This document shows positions 14,825-21,982 of a stretch of 27,727 nucleotides of DNA, piece after piece. Source of the stretch: Actinomycetota bacterium. GTDB lineage: Bacteria; Actinomycetota; Actinomycetes; S36-B12. The stretch covers positions 1 to 27,727 of the forward strand of contig CANMNM010000003.1 of assembly GCA_947499275.1 (NCBI GenBank). Direction: 5' to 3'. The notes under the pieces are model-generated. The model saw only the letters and a program-made list of their open reading frames with translations. It had not been told where the DNA came from and ran no database searches. Both the position numbers and the translations under genes were made by a program. Every line of letters starts with the position of its first letter. The first letter of the stretch is position 1.

Positions 14825-15747
14825 CGAGGGTCAAGTAGTTCGGCGATTCGCCGTGCGTCAGAAATATCCGCGCATTCAATAACAATTTTTCCTTGTGAAT
14901 TTTTCTTTGCAAAGCCTTCAAATTTTATCCGGGTATCTGTTGCATCCGTTATTCGTTCATTGAGAACCCTGAGTGCTTCTTCAAGTTCTTCTGAACGTCC
15001 TTTTTTCTTTGCCCCTTTACCCGAAGACTTTCCTTTCGGTGCAGCTATCGCAATGATTTCTTCAACACTACGAACACTTAATCCCTCTTTTACGATACGC
15101 GCGGCCATTTGATCCATTGCCTCAGGTGAATCCAAACTTAGTAAAGCACGTGCATGACCTGCACTGAGCACTCCCGCTGCGACTTTTTGCTGAACACTTG
15201 TTGGTAACTTCAACAACCGGATCGTGTTTGTTACCTGGGGACGGGAACGCCCAATTCGTTTGGCTAATTCATCTTGCGTGCAATCAAAGTCGGACAACAT
15301 TTGAGAGTAGGCGGCAGCTTCTTCTAACGCGTTGAGATTTGATCGGTGCAAATTTTCCAGTAACGCATCACGCAGCATGTTTGAGTCTTCGGTGTTGCGA
15401 ATAATTGCTGGAATGTTTTTAACACCCGCTAATTTGCTCGCCCGAAGTCGCCGCTCGCCCGCAACAAGTTCATAGGAACCTGTTTTTGATAAACGCACAA
15501 CAATGGGTTGTAATAGTCCGATTGTTTTGATAGAAAACACGAGTTCATCGAGTGCCTCTTCGTCGAACACTGTGCGTGGTTGTGCCGGGTTCGGTGTAAT
15601 TGAGTCAATGGGTAATTCGAGGTAGGTGGCAGGTGTAGCGGATTCAGTTTTCCGTGAGTTCGGTGCCGTGCCCGGGTTGGTTGCCGGTGCTTCGGTGGGA
15701 ATGAGCGCGCCGAGACCTTTACCGAGTCCGCGTGGTGCAGCTGCCAT
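14821..15747 (-). CDS. parB: chromosome-partitioning protein ParB
   Basis: The product is 308 aa from the second of two tandem ATGs (15747), which has AGGAG at better spacing than the first (15750). It has an N-terminal 'RGLGKGLGALIP' motif, then the ParB/Srx CTPase domain with 'NPAQPRTVF', 'GLLQPIVV', 'VAGERRLRASKLAG' and the 'ALLENLHRSNLNALEEA' box. The HTH that reads parS is 'TQDELAKRIGRSRPQVTN'. A Lys-rich linker leads to the C-terminal dimerisation domain. It loads on parS as a CTP-gated clamp and acts with ParA, encoded just upstream, to segregate the origin. Confidence 0.96.
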   Translation of the reverse strand: MAAAPRGLGKGLGALIPTEAPATNPGTAPNSRKTESATPATYLELPIDSITPNPAQPRTVFDEEALDELVFSIKTIGLLQPIVVRLSKTGSYELVAGERRLRASKLAGVKNIPAIIRNTEDSNMLRDALLENLHRSNLNALEEAAAYSQMLSDFDCTQDELAKRIGRSRPQVTNTIRLLKLPTSVQQKVAAGVLSAGHARALLSLDSPEAMDQMAARIVKEGLSVRSVEEIIAIAAPKGKSSGKGAKKKGRSEELEEALRVLNERITDATDTRIKFEGFAKKNSQGKIVIECADISDARRIAELLDPR

Positions 15748-15760
15748 CATCGCTCCTAAT

Positions 15761-15769
15761 TGTGGATAA
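15761..15769 (-). promoter_or_regulatory. perfect DnaA box in the parA-parB gap
   Basis: The minus strand reads TTATCCACA, the exact DnaA consensus, four bases before the AGGAG of parB. It could let DnaA influence parB expression or be an outlying DnaA-binding site; no effect can be shown from sequence alone. Confidence 0.6.
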
Positions 15770-15788
15770 CTTGTTTATAACCTGTGAA

Positions 15789-16571
15789 TTAAACGATTAT
15801 GCTATCGAGTTGGGCGGCGGCTTCCCGGTAGGAAATCGCGCCAGAAGAAGTTGGGTCATAGGTCAAAACTGTTTGGCCATAGGACGGCGCCTCGGAGACT
15901 CGAACATTTCGAGGAATAATCGTGTCCAAAACCCGGGCACCAAAATGACTGCGGACTTCATCTGCCACCTGACTGGCTAGGCGGGTGCGACCGTCATACA
16001 TGGTCAAGATCACTGCGGTGACTTCCAAATCCGGGTTGAGATGAGCTTTGATCATTTCCACGGTTTTTAATAGTTGGGAAAGACCTTCCAAGGCGTAGTA
16101 TTCGCATTGAATAGGGAGAAGGACTTCACGGGCCGCCACCAACCCATTGAGGGTGAGTAACCCAAGGCTGGGTGGGCAGTCTAAGAAAATGTAGTCAAAA
16201 TTGCGGGTGGTCAGCAGGGTGTCAATTTCTTCGCGTAACCGGTGCTCCCGATTCGGGGTGGAAACCAGTTCCACTTCGGCTCCGGCCAGGTCAATTGTCG
16301 CTGCGATCCCGAAGAGGTTAGGAATATCGGGGCATTGGGTAATGACATCGGATAGGGAAGCATCCCCCATTAATACATCGTAAACTCCCGGGGTTCCCTC
16401 AGAGTGGTCGATTCCCAAAGCCGTGGTCGCATTACCTTGCGGATCCATATCAATAACGAGCGCGCTCTTGCCCGCTAAAGCCATAGCAGCGGCAATATTC
16501 ACGGTTGTGGTGGTTTTACCCACCCCACCCTTCTGGTTTGAAATCGTGATGATCCGGGTCACGTGGGCCAC
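15789..16571 (-). CDS. parA: chromosome-partitioning ATPase ParA (Soj)
   Basis: The product is 260 aa from GTG 16571; GTG 16562 would remove only three residues, and a stop lies in frame above. Deviant Walker A 'NQKGGVGKTTTTVNIAAA', the A' motif 'VIDMDPQGNATT', Walker B 'YIFLDCPPSLGLLT' and 'IPIRN'-region equivalent 'TIIPRNVRVSEAPSYG' identify a chromosomal Soj/ParA. It binds DNA nonspecifically as an ATP dimer and is driven off by ParB, which moves the origin. It is 41 bp from parB and follows rsmG in the same direction. Confidence 0.96.
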   Translation of the reverse strand: MAHVTRIITISNQKGGVGKTTTTVNIAAAMALAGKSALVIDMDPQGNATTALGIDHSEGTPGVYDVLMGDASLSDVITQCPDIPNLFGIAATIDLAGAEVELVSTPNREHRLREEIDTLLTTRNFDYIFLDCPPSLGLLTLNGLVAAREVLLPIQCEYYALEGLSQLLKTVEMIKAHLNPDLEVTAVILTMYDGRTRLASQVADEVRSHFGARVLDTIIPRNVRVSEAPSYGQTVLTYDPTSSGAISYREAAAQLDSIIV

Positions 16572-16615
16572 CCTAGGCCGGCTTTTTTACCCATTTCCTC
16601 GATATTCACTTCTAA

Positions 16616-16631
16616 TGTTTCACGGGAAACA
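16616..16631. promoter_or_regulatory. parS-like site 1
   Basis: The 16-mer TGTTTCACGGGAAACA differs at one central base from the consensus TGTTTCACGTGAAACA. It lies between parA and rsmG, the usual place for origin-proximal parS, and is presumably bound by the ParB encoded here. Confidence 0.8.
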
Positions 16632-16709
16632 TCGACCGGCCAACCAAGGCCTGCGGGTTTTTCATGGGGATCGGGTTGCTGTGGCACGGAGCCATTGTGT
16701 CGCATTTAC

Positions 16710-17366
16710 TTAGGCGCCAGTTCGCCGGGCCCGCACCACCGTGGTCTCTGGTTCCACCACGCCGGCTCCGCAGGTCAACACGGAGATTTCGGTGATCCTA
16801 TATTGGCTGATTGCCTGCGCTGCCTCATCAATTTCACTTTGAGCACTAGAGCCTTTGAGCGCAATTAGGTCACCAACGGGTTTAAGTAAAGGCATGGTCC
16901 AGCCCAGCAATCGTTCCATCGGAGCGACAGCTCGCGCGGTCACAATGTCCACGCCGGTCCAATTAGGTGTTGTTATTACTTTTTCGGCCCGGGCTCGTAG
17001 CACGGTGACTCGATCTGTTAATCCAAGGTCAATGACCGCTTCGGTTAAAAAGGTTGCCCGGCGTAGGAGTGGCTCAATCAGAATCATGGTGAGGTCTGGC
17101 CGAGTGATTGCCCACACCAATCCTGGCAAGCCCGCGCCGGACCCAACGTCAGCTACGAGGGCGCCCTGGGGAATAAGGCCCAGTGCGGGCTCGGCAACCA
17201 CGGCGCAATTGAGAATATGTCGATCCCATAGACGAGGCATTTCACGCGGGCCCATCAGACCCCGATCCAGCCCCGGCCCAGCCAAAACCTCTTGGTATCG
17301 CTCTAATTCAGCGCTAAATGGGCTAAGCCAAGGGGGTAACTCGCCCGATGTTTCACGGGAAACCAT
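16710..17366 (-). CDS. rsmG: 16S rRNA (guanine-527-N7)-methyltransferase RsmG (GidB)
   Basis: The product is 218 aa. It starts with the typical 'MVSRETSGE', followed by 'MPRLWDRHILNC', the SAM-binding loop 'VADVGSGAGLPGL' and 'ILIEPLLRRATFL', and the region 'VDIVTARAVAPMERLLGW'. It methylates G527 of 16S rRNA; loss gives low-level streptomycin resistance in many bacteria. It has no own ribosome-binding site and starts three bases after the jag stop, so it is likely translated by coupling. Its start codon region contains the second parS site. Confidence 0.95.
   Translation of the reverse strand: MVSRETSGELPPWLSPFSAELERYQEVLAGPGLDRGLMGPREMPRLWDRHILNCAVVAEPALGLIPQGALVADVGSGAGLPGLVWAITRPDLTMILIEPLLRRATFLTEAVIDLGLTDRVTVLRARAEKVITTPNWTGVDIVTARAVAPMERLLGWTMPLLKPVGDLIALKGSSAQSEIDEAAQAISQYRITEISVLTCGAGVVEPETTVVRARRTGA
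17349..17364. promoter_or_regulatory. parS-like site 2, inside the rsmG start
   Basis: TGTTTCACGGGAAACC matches site 1 except for its last base. It begins at the third base of the rsmG start codon, so the codons for Val-Ser-Arg-Glu-Thr are part of the site. A parS embedded here is common in many bacteria. Confidence 0.75.
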
Positions 17367-17369
17367 AGG

Positions 17370-17858
17370 TTAGGAGACCCGAATAACCACTCGGCGATTG
17401 GGTTCATCACCTTCGGATTCGCTGGCAAGGCCCAAGGTTCCCACGATGTCATGGACCACCTTGCGCTCATAAGGGTTCATGGGAGCCATGCGGACAGGGG
17501 CTGAGGTGCGTTCGGCCTCGGCGCACGCGGTCTTGGCAGCTTCCTCGAGAACCACTTTTTGCTTGCCTCGGTAGCCGGCAATGTCCAGCATGAGGCGTGA
17601 GCGCTCACCGGTCTCGCGCGCTGCGGCCAGTCGAGTTAGCTCCTGAAGTGATTGAAGTACCTCACCGTCGTCACCGATCAGGTGTGACAACTCACCTTTT
17701 TCCACCTCAACAATGGACACGCGTGCCCGGCTCCCGTCAACCTCAATATCAATGTCGCCATCAAGGTCGCAGATGTCGAGTAGGCCTTCCAAGTAGTCGG
17801 CCGCTACATCGCCTTCTTGATCCAGTTGTTTTGCATCTGTTCCAGTTGATTCACTCAT
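17370..17858 (-). CDS. jag: KH/R3H-domain RNA-binding protein Jag (KhpB)
   Basis: The product is 162 aa from ATG 17858; a GTG at 17870 would add four residues and is the alternative. After an acidic N-terminus comes a KH domain at about residues 30-95 with 'GELSHLIGDDGEVLQSLQEL', then an R3H domain at about 95-160 ('PMNPYERKVVHDIVG', 'EPNRRVVI') with the Arg-xxx-His single-strand-binding signature. KhpB binds small RNAs and mRNAs and influences growth and wall synthesis in other Gram-positives. It lies between yidC and rsmG, its usual position. Confidence 0.93.
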   Translation of the reverse strand: MSESTGTDAKQLDQEGDVAADYLEGLLDICDLDGDIDIEVDGSRARVSIVEVEKGELSHLIGDDGEVLQSLQELTRLAAARETGERSRLMLDIAGYRGKQKVVLEEAAKTACAEAERTSAPVRMAPMNPYERKVVHDIVGTLGLASESEGDEPNRRVVIRVS

Positions 17859-17918
17859 GGACGTACTCACTCTCTACCCACAATAAGTTAATTTCATGGT
17901 CAATTGTTGACCCACAGG

Positions 17919-18863
17919 TTAGCTTTTCTTTTTGTTCGGACTTCTCTTACTCTTCGATGTGCGTTTAGGTTGGACCCGCTCCGGGGTTACCGACACTATG
18001 TCGGTAACTTCCACGTCAGTGATGACGCCACCTTTACGAATAAGTTTTGCATTCTTACGAGACTCAAGTGCTTCAAAGGCCGGGGTCCCAGGTTGAGGGT
18101 TGTTGCGAATCACCCAGAACTGTTGCCCCATGGTCCACAAGTTAGTGGTGAACCAGTAGATCAAAACACCAATCGGGAAGTTGATGCCACCGACGGCGAA
18201 AACGATGGGGAATACATACAAAAGAATTTTTTGCTGACGCACCATTGGGTTGCCCGGTGCGGTGTTCTTAACGATCAACTGGCGTTGAGTAAGGAAGGTC
18301 GTCCCACTCATTAAGACAATAAGAATACTTGCAAGGATCTTGGTTGCTGTTGGACTGAAGCCATCGACGGCTACTTCACTAGCGTTGAGGAAAGTTCCAT
18401 AAAGTGGCACGCCCCAGATCGATGCATCATGTGCGTTGTACATAAGTGGTTCGTATTTTTCCCAGTTGAACACACCTTCAGGTTGCAACATTGCAATGCC
18501 TTGAAGGACGCTAAAGAGTGCGAAAAATATCGGCGCTTGTAAAAGAATTGGTAAACATGAAGCGAGTGGATTTGTGCCAGTTTCCTTGTAGAGCTTCATC
18601 ATTTCTTTTGATTGACGCTCTTTATCCCCAGCGTATTTCTTCTGGATCTCTTTCATTTGTGGCTGAATAATTTGCAAGTTGCGTTGCGCTTTAATTTGCT
18701 TAACAAAAAGCGGAATCAACAAAATGCGGATGACGATGACGAGTCCGACGATCGAGAATGCCCACGTCCAACCACTGTTGGGATCCATAAAATTGCTCAG
18801 CAAAGTGTGGAACTGAACTAGGACCCAGCTGACTCCAGTACGAAGCCAATCAAGAATGAACAT
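17919..18863 (-). CDS. yidC: membrane-protein insertase YidC
   Basis: The product is 314 aa from ATG 18863, preceded by GGAG at four bases; an upstream GTG (18878) is less likely. It is a Gram-positive-type YidC with about five transmembrane segments: 'WAFSIVGLVIVIRILLIPLF', 'PLASCLPILLQAPIFFALFS', the region near 'ILASILIVLMSGTTFL' and 'FPIVFAVGGINFPIGVLIYW'. The hydrophilic-groove Arg is in 'VIRILLIP'. A Lys/Arg-rich C-terminal tail ('KRTSKSKRSPNKKKS') probably contacts the ribosome. It inserts membrane proteins with or without SecYEG. It overlaps the 3' end of yidD by 14 bases. Confidence 0.95.
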   Translation of the reverse strand: MFILDWLRTGVSWVLVQFHTLLSNFMDPNSGWTWAFSIVGLVIVIRILLIPLFVKQIKAQRNLQIIQPQMKEIQKKYAGDKERQSKEMMKLYKETGTNPLASCLPILLQAPIFFALFSVLQGIAMLQPEGVFNWEKYEPLMYNAHDASIWGVPLYGTFLNASEVAVDGFSPTATKILASILIVLMSGTTFLTQRQLIVKNTAPGNPMVRQQKILLYVFPIVFAVGGINFPIGVLIYWFTTNLWTMGQQFWVIRNNPQPGTPAFEALESRKNAKLIRKGGVITDVEVTDIVSVTPERVQPKRTSKSKRSPNKKKS

Positions 18864-19203
18864 GTTCTCCGTCCGCACTTATTCGTGGGCGACCATCCGG
18901 ATATATATCCGATACCCAGCGACCTTTCTCAGGCACTGGATTCAAGCCTCCACCATTCCAAGGGTTACACCGTATTAGGCGAACCGTGGCCAAGGCTAAA
19001 CCCTTGGCAGATCCGTGTGTACGGATACTCCCCAAAGCGTACGCCGAGCAACTTGGATAGAAGCGGCAACTAGGCGGGAGGAGCGGTGAAATCAATAATT
19101 GGTAGACCCGAATTAGGCCGAGAAAAACAAGTCGAACCAGCCAGCCAAGGCTGTGATCCCAAGCCCACAGAATCCCATGTAAAAGGTTTCTCAGCCAACT
19201 CAT
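18850..19203 (-). CDS. yidD: membrane-protein insertion efficiency factor YidD
   Basis: The product is 117 aa. The core 'CRFYPSCSAYALGSIRTHG' and 'RLIRCNPWNGGGLNPVPE' with three conserved cysteines is the YidD family signature; an amphipathic/hydrophobic N-terminus ('LVRLVFLGLIRVYQLLISPL') sits at the membrane. The family signature ends 'GG.D.VP'; here the Asp is Asn. Its ATG overlaps the rnpA stop (ATGA), and its end overlaps yidC. Confidence 0.94.
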   Translation of the reverse strand: MSWLRNLLHGILWAWDHSLGWLVRLVFLGLIRVYQLLISPLLPPSCRFYPSCSAYALGSIRTHGSAKGLALATVRLIRCNPWNGGGLNPVPEKGRWVSDIYPDGRPRISADGEHVHS

Positions 19204-19535
19204 CTATGTACCTTCAACAAAAGCGCCTCAGTTATCGCCCTAGGGTCAAGAGGTAACGTATGGACTTGGGGGAGCGCTTTAACCACTAGTCCGGTACCTG
19301 TAGGCAAAAGGCTAAGAACAGGCCCCATGGCTGCCCTAATTCGACGACTGACCCGGTGTCGCTGGACGGCATTTCCACAGTCTTTACCAACAGTGAGACC
19401 CATTCGGCTTGGGGCAGTGCCATACATTCCAGGGAAAATGTGGATGACTAAACCCGGAATAAGGACCTTTTTTCCATTACGACGCGCGGATTGAAAATCC
19501 CGAGTGCTGCTCATACGGTGCTGGGAAGCCAGCAT
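19200..19535 (-). CDS. rnpA: ribonuclease P protein component
   Basis: The product is 111 aa from ATG 19535, with AAAGG about six bases upstream; a TTG two codons earlier is the alternative. It has the family hallmark 'MGLTVGKDCGNAVQRHRVSRRIR' region (the RNR-type basic helix, here with His-Arg) and 'STRDFQSARRNGKK'. It binds the P RNA and the 5' leader of pre-tRNA. It lies 55 bases after rpmH on the same strand, as in most bacteria. Confidence 0.94.
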   Translation of the reverse strand: MLASQHRMSSTRDFQSARRNGKKVLIPGLVIHIFPGMYGTAPSRMGLTVGKDCGNAVQRHRVSRRIRAAMGPVLSLLPTGTGLVVKALPQVHTLPLDPRAITEALLLKVHR

Positions 19536-19590
19536 GATCAACCTTTACCTAAGCACCCTGATGGAAACCACGGCCAGGGCGCGAGAGAAC

Positions 19591-19725
19591 TTAAGCTGAG
19601 AGGCGGGTGCGCCCTTTGCCACGGCGAGCGGCAAGAATACTGCGACCGGCACGCGTGCTCATACGCAGCCGAAAGCCGTGGGTCTTTGCCCGGCGGCGGG
19701 TATTGGGCTGGAAGGTACGCTTCAT
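19591..19725 (-). CDS. rpmH: 50S ribosomal protein L34
   Basis: The product is 44 aa: 'MKRTFQPNTRRRAKTHGF' followed by 'RLRMSTRAGRSILAARR' and 'GKGRTRLSA', very basic and full length for L34. AAGGAG lies six bases before the ATG. It is the first gene of the rpmH-rnpA-yidD-yidC-jag-rsmG-parA-parB chain and is divergent from dnaA. Confidence 0.97.
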   Translation of the reverse strand: MKRTFQPNTRRRAKTHGFRLRMSTRAGRSILAARRGKGRTRLSA

Positions 19726-19778
19726 GATTCTCCTTGTAATGTCACTTCTACCCTGTTACCAGAGTTATTAGCCCCCGA

Positions 19779-19807
19779 AGGTTACGCCATGGCTGTACTC
19801 GGGTCAA
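19779..19807 (-). promoter_or_regulatory. candidate sigma-70 type promoter of rpmH
   Basis: On the minus strand TTGACC (19807-19802) and TAACCT (19784-19779) are separated by exactly 17 bp, fitting the housekeeping pattern TTGAC-N17-TANNNT. The transcript would have a leader of roughly 45 bases before rpmH. Confidence 0.6.
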
Positions 19808-19912
19808 ACCCAGCCCCCCAAAAAACATGACTATCGCCGCTTATTGACTATCACCCAGGGTAATGAACTTGGAGCTCGACACACAGAACTGCACATAAAT
19901 TTTAACTTTGGC

Positions 19913-19942
19913 TTGTCAAAAACATTCATGTGGTTGTAAGGT
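19913..19942 (+). promoter_or_regulatory. candidate dnaA promoter
   Basis: TTGTCA at 19913-19918 and TAAGGT at 19937-19942 are 18 bp apart. Start of transcription would fall near 19949, so the two DnaA boxes at 19961-19981 would lie just downstream, in the leader, well placed for autoregulation. Confidence 0.5.
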
Positions 19943-19960
19943 ATGGTCTTCATCCACACC

Positions 19961-19981
19961 TGTGGATAAGCATGTGGATAA
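19961..19981 (-). promoter_or_regulatory. two perfect DnaA boxes before dnaA
   Basis: TGTGGATAA occurs at 19961-19969 and 19973-19981, both matching the DnaA consensus on the minus strand and 12 bp apart. They lie 31-51 bases before the dnaA start. By analogy with other bacteria, DnaA binding here would repress its own gene and could help the origin. Confidence 0.85.
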
Positions 19982-20011
19982 ATTATTCTAATTTCGGATT
20001 GTTGAGGTCAA

Positions 20012-21457
20012 ATGGCTGGGGATAATGAACTGACAGCTATGTGGAATGCCGCTTTAGAATCCCTCTCAGATGGCACCCTCAGTCCCCAGCAGAAGGCTTT
20101 TGTCTCCCTCACCCAACCTTTGGGTTTGGTTGAAGACACTGTTTTAATCGCAGCCCCTAATGAATTCACAAAAGATGTCCTGGAGACTCGCCTTCGACCG
20201 TTAGTCAGCAGTGCACTGAGTGCAATCTTAGGCCGAGACATTCGCCTCGCGGTCACCGTTGACCCATCTATTGCGCCATCCATCGATGAAGATCTAACCG
20301 ATGAAGTCGCCGACTCAACGTACGCGGATGACGAACAACCTTCAGAGCCAGGTCGTGGCAACATCCGAGAAGGAAACTTTGATCGGCCTGGGATGGGATC
20401 GCCCAGTAACAAAGAAGAGTTTGGGCGACTCAACAACAAATACACATTTGATACTTTCGTTATTGGAACTAGCAATCGTTTCGCTCACGCTGCAGCCGTT
20501 GCGGTGGCTGAACAACCAGCTAAGTCATATAACCCTCTGTTTATCTATGGTGGATCAGGACTAGGTAAGACCCACCTCCTGCACGCGATTGGGCACTACA
20601 CCAAGACTTTGTTTAAAGGAACACATGTTCGCTACATCAGTTCTGAAGAGTTCACCAATGAATTCATTAACAGTATTCGCGATGATAAAGCCGCGAATTT
20701 CCAGCGTCGTTACCGGGACATTGACGTATTACTTGTTGACGACATTCAGTTCCTTAGTGGAAAAGTTCAAACACAGGAAGAGTTTTTCCATACTTTTAAT
20801 ACATTGCACAATGCAAATCAACAAATCGTGATCACAAGTGACCTGCCGCCTAAACAGCTCCCTGACTTCGAAGATCGGATGCGTTCACGCTTTGAGTGGG
20901 GCTTGATCACTGACGTACAACCTCCTGACTTAGAAACCCGTATCGCAATTCTTCGCAAGAAAAGCACCCAAGAACGATTGATTGCCCCACCTGAAGTGTT
21001 GGAATACATCGCGTCAAAAATCTCCACTAATATTCGTGAACTTGAAGGGGCCCTTATTCGGGTAACAGCTTTCGCATCTCTTAATCAACAACCGGTCGAT
21101 TTAGCAATCACAGAGGCGGTCCTCAAAGACCTACTCCCTTCAGATGTCGGCCCCGAAATTACCGCCGCCCAAATTATGGGTGCTTGTGCTTCCTACTTTG
21201 GTGTGAGCATCGAAGAACTCTGCGGTGCTAGTCGAAGCCGCACCCTGGTCACCGCGCGTCAAATTTCGATGTACCTATGCCGTGAACTCACTGACCTTTC
21301 CCTACCAAAAATCGGACAAGCATTTGGTGGTCGTGACCATACGACGGTGATGCATGCCGACCGAAAAATTCGTGAACTAATGGCTGAAAAACGCACCATG
21401 TACAACCAAGTGACCGATCTCACTAGTCGAATAAAGTCTCAGCCTCGACCTATGTAA
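20012..21457 (+). CDS. dnaA: replication initiator DnaA
   Basis: The product is 481 aa. Domain I spans about residues 1-85; a variable acidic linker follows. The AAA+ core starts at 'NNKYTFDTFVIGTSNRFAHA' and has Walker A 'GGSGLGKTHLLHAIG', Walker B 'VLLVDDIQFL', the Arg finger region 'FEDRMRSRFEWG' and 'STNIRELEGALIR'. The C-terminal HTH domain carries the signature 'AFGGRDHTTVMHADRKI' that reads DnaA boxes. GAGG lies four bases before the ATG. It binds the boxes in its promoter and in the downstream gap to open the origin. Confidence 0.97.
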   Translation: MAGDNELTAMWNAALESLSDGTLSPQQKAFVSLTQPLGLVEDTVLIAAPNEFTKDVLETRLRPLVSSALSAILGRDIRLAVTVDPSIAPSIDEDLTDEVADSTYADDEQPSEPGRGNIREGNFDRPGMGSPSNKEEFGRLNNKYTFDTFVIGTSNRFAHAAAVAVAEQPAKSYNPLFIYGGSGLGKTHLLHAIGHYTKTLFKGTHVRYISSEEFTNEFINSIRDDKAANFQRRYRDIDVLLVDDIQFLSGKVQTQEEFFHTFNTLHNANQQIVITSDLPPKQLPDFEDRMRSRFEWGLITDVQPPDLETRIAILRKKSTQERLIAPPEVLEYIASKISTNIRELEGALIRVTAFASLNQQPVDLAITEAVLKDLLPSDVGPEITAAQIMGACASYFGVSIEELCGASRSRTLVTARQISMYLCRELTDLSLPKIGQAFGGRDHTTVMHADRKIRELMAEKRTMYNQVTDLTSRIKSQPRPM

Positions 21458-21982
21458 ACCTCGCAACCTGCGCTGAACTGATTTAACATTTGTCCCACAA
21501 ATACAATCCATCCCCACATTATCAACAGATGTGGATAAAACCTGTGGATAAGCCTGTAGATAACTGTTAAAAAGTGTTAAAACACGTGGCTATCCCCACG
21601 TGTGGACGACCTGTGGGAAAAATACGGTTTCAAGCCTTAAATTAGCGAACTTCTGTGGATAAGCCTGATCGTTTATGGGGATATCTATCCCAAGCTCCGT
21701 AGTTTTCCACAACCATTTAAGACCTAGCCATTAATATCCACACTTTAACCGTCCATGAACACGCATGAATTAGTCAAGGAATTCAGGTTTTCCCCACTAT
21801 TAACAGGACCTATGACTACTACTACCTACATCAATAATTAGATGTCATAAATACCCATAAGAACGTATTCTGTGGTTGGAGTTGCCATTCACACACCACC
21901 CGGTTGCCCTTACAAAAGATAAGTAGATAGGGCACACTAAGCCTTTGCTTAATCAATCGTTTTAGACAGGGGCACGAAAAAA
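21458..21982. other. chromosomal replication origin (oriC), dnaA-dnaN gap
   Basis: This 525-bp gap contains a cluster of DnaA boxes. Perfect TGTGGATAA copies are at 21530-21538, 21543-21551 and 21654-21662. One-mismatch boxes are TTATCAACA at 21519-21527, TGTAGATAA at 21555-21563, TTTTCCACA at 21703-21711 and ATATCCACA at 21734-21742. Three boxes at 21530-21563 are spaced 12-13 bp apart. A candidate DnaA-trio (21816-21825) is followed by an AT-rich stretch (about 21828-21855), the probable unwinding site. The dnaN promoter must be in the last 120 bases, but I cannot name it. The position between dnaA and dnaN is the classic one in Actinomycetia. Confidence 0.92.
21816..21825 (-). promoter_or_regulatory. 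candidate DnaA-trio element
   Basis: The plus strand reads CTACTACTAC, so the other strand carries three consecutive 3'-GAT-5' trinucleotides, the DnaA-trio pattern described at the Bacillus subtilis origin. It sits between a degenerate box (TTTTCCCCA, 21788-21796) and the AT-rich region. The 19-bp distance from that box is longer than in B. subtilis. Confidence 0.45.

Noticed and set aside
21904..21936. dnaN promoter or terminator from the TGCCCT/AGGGCA inverted repeat
   Set aside because: The arms are 6 bp with an 18-base loop, no T-run follows, and no -35/-10 pair with proper spacing fits.
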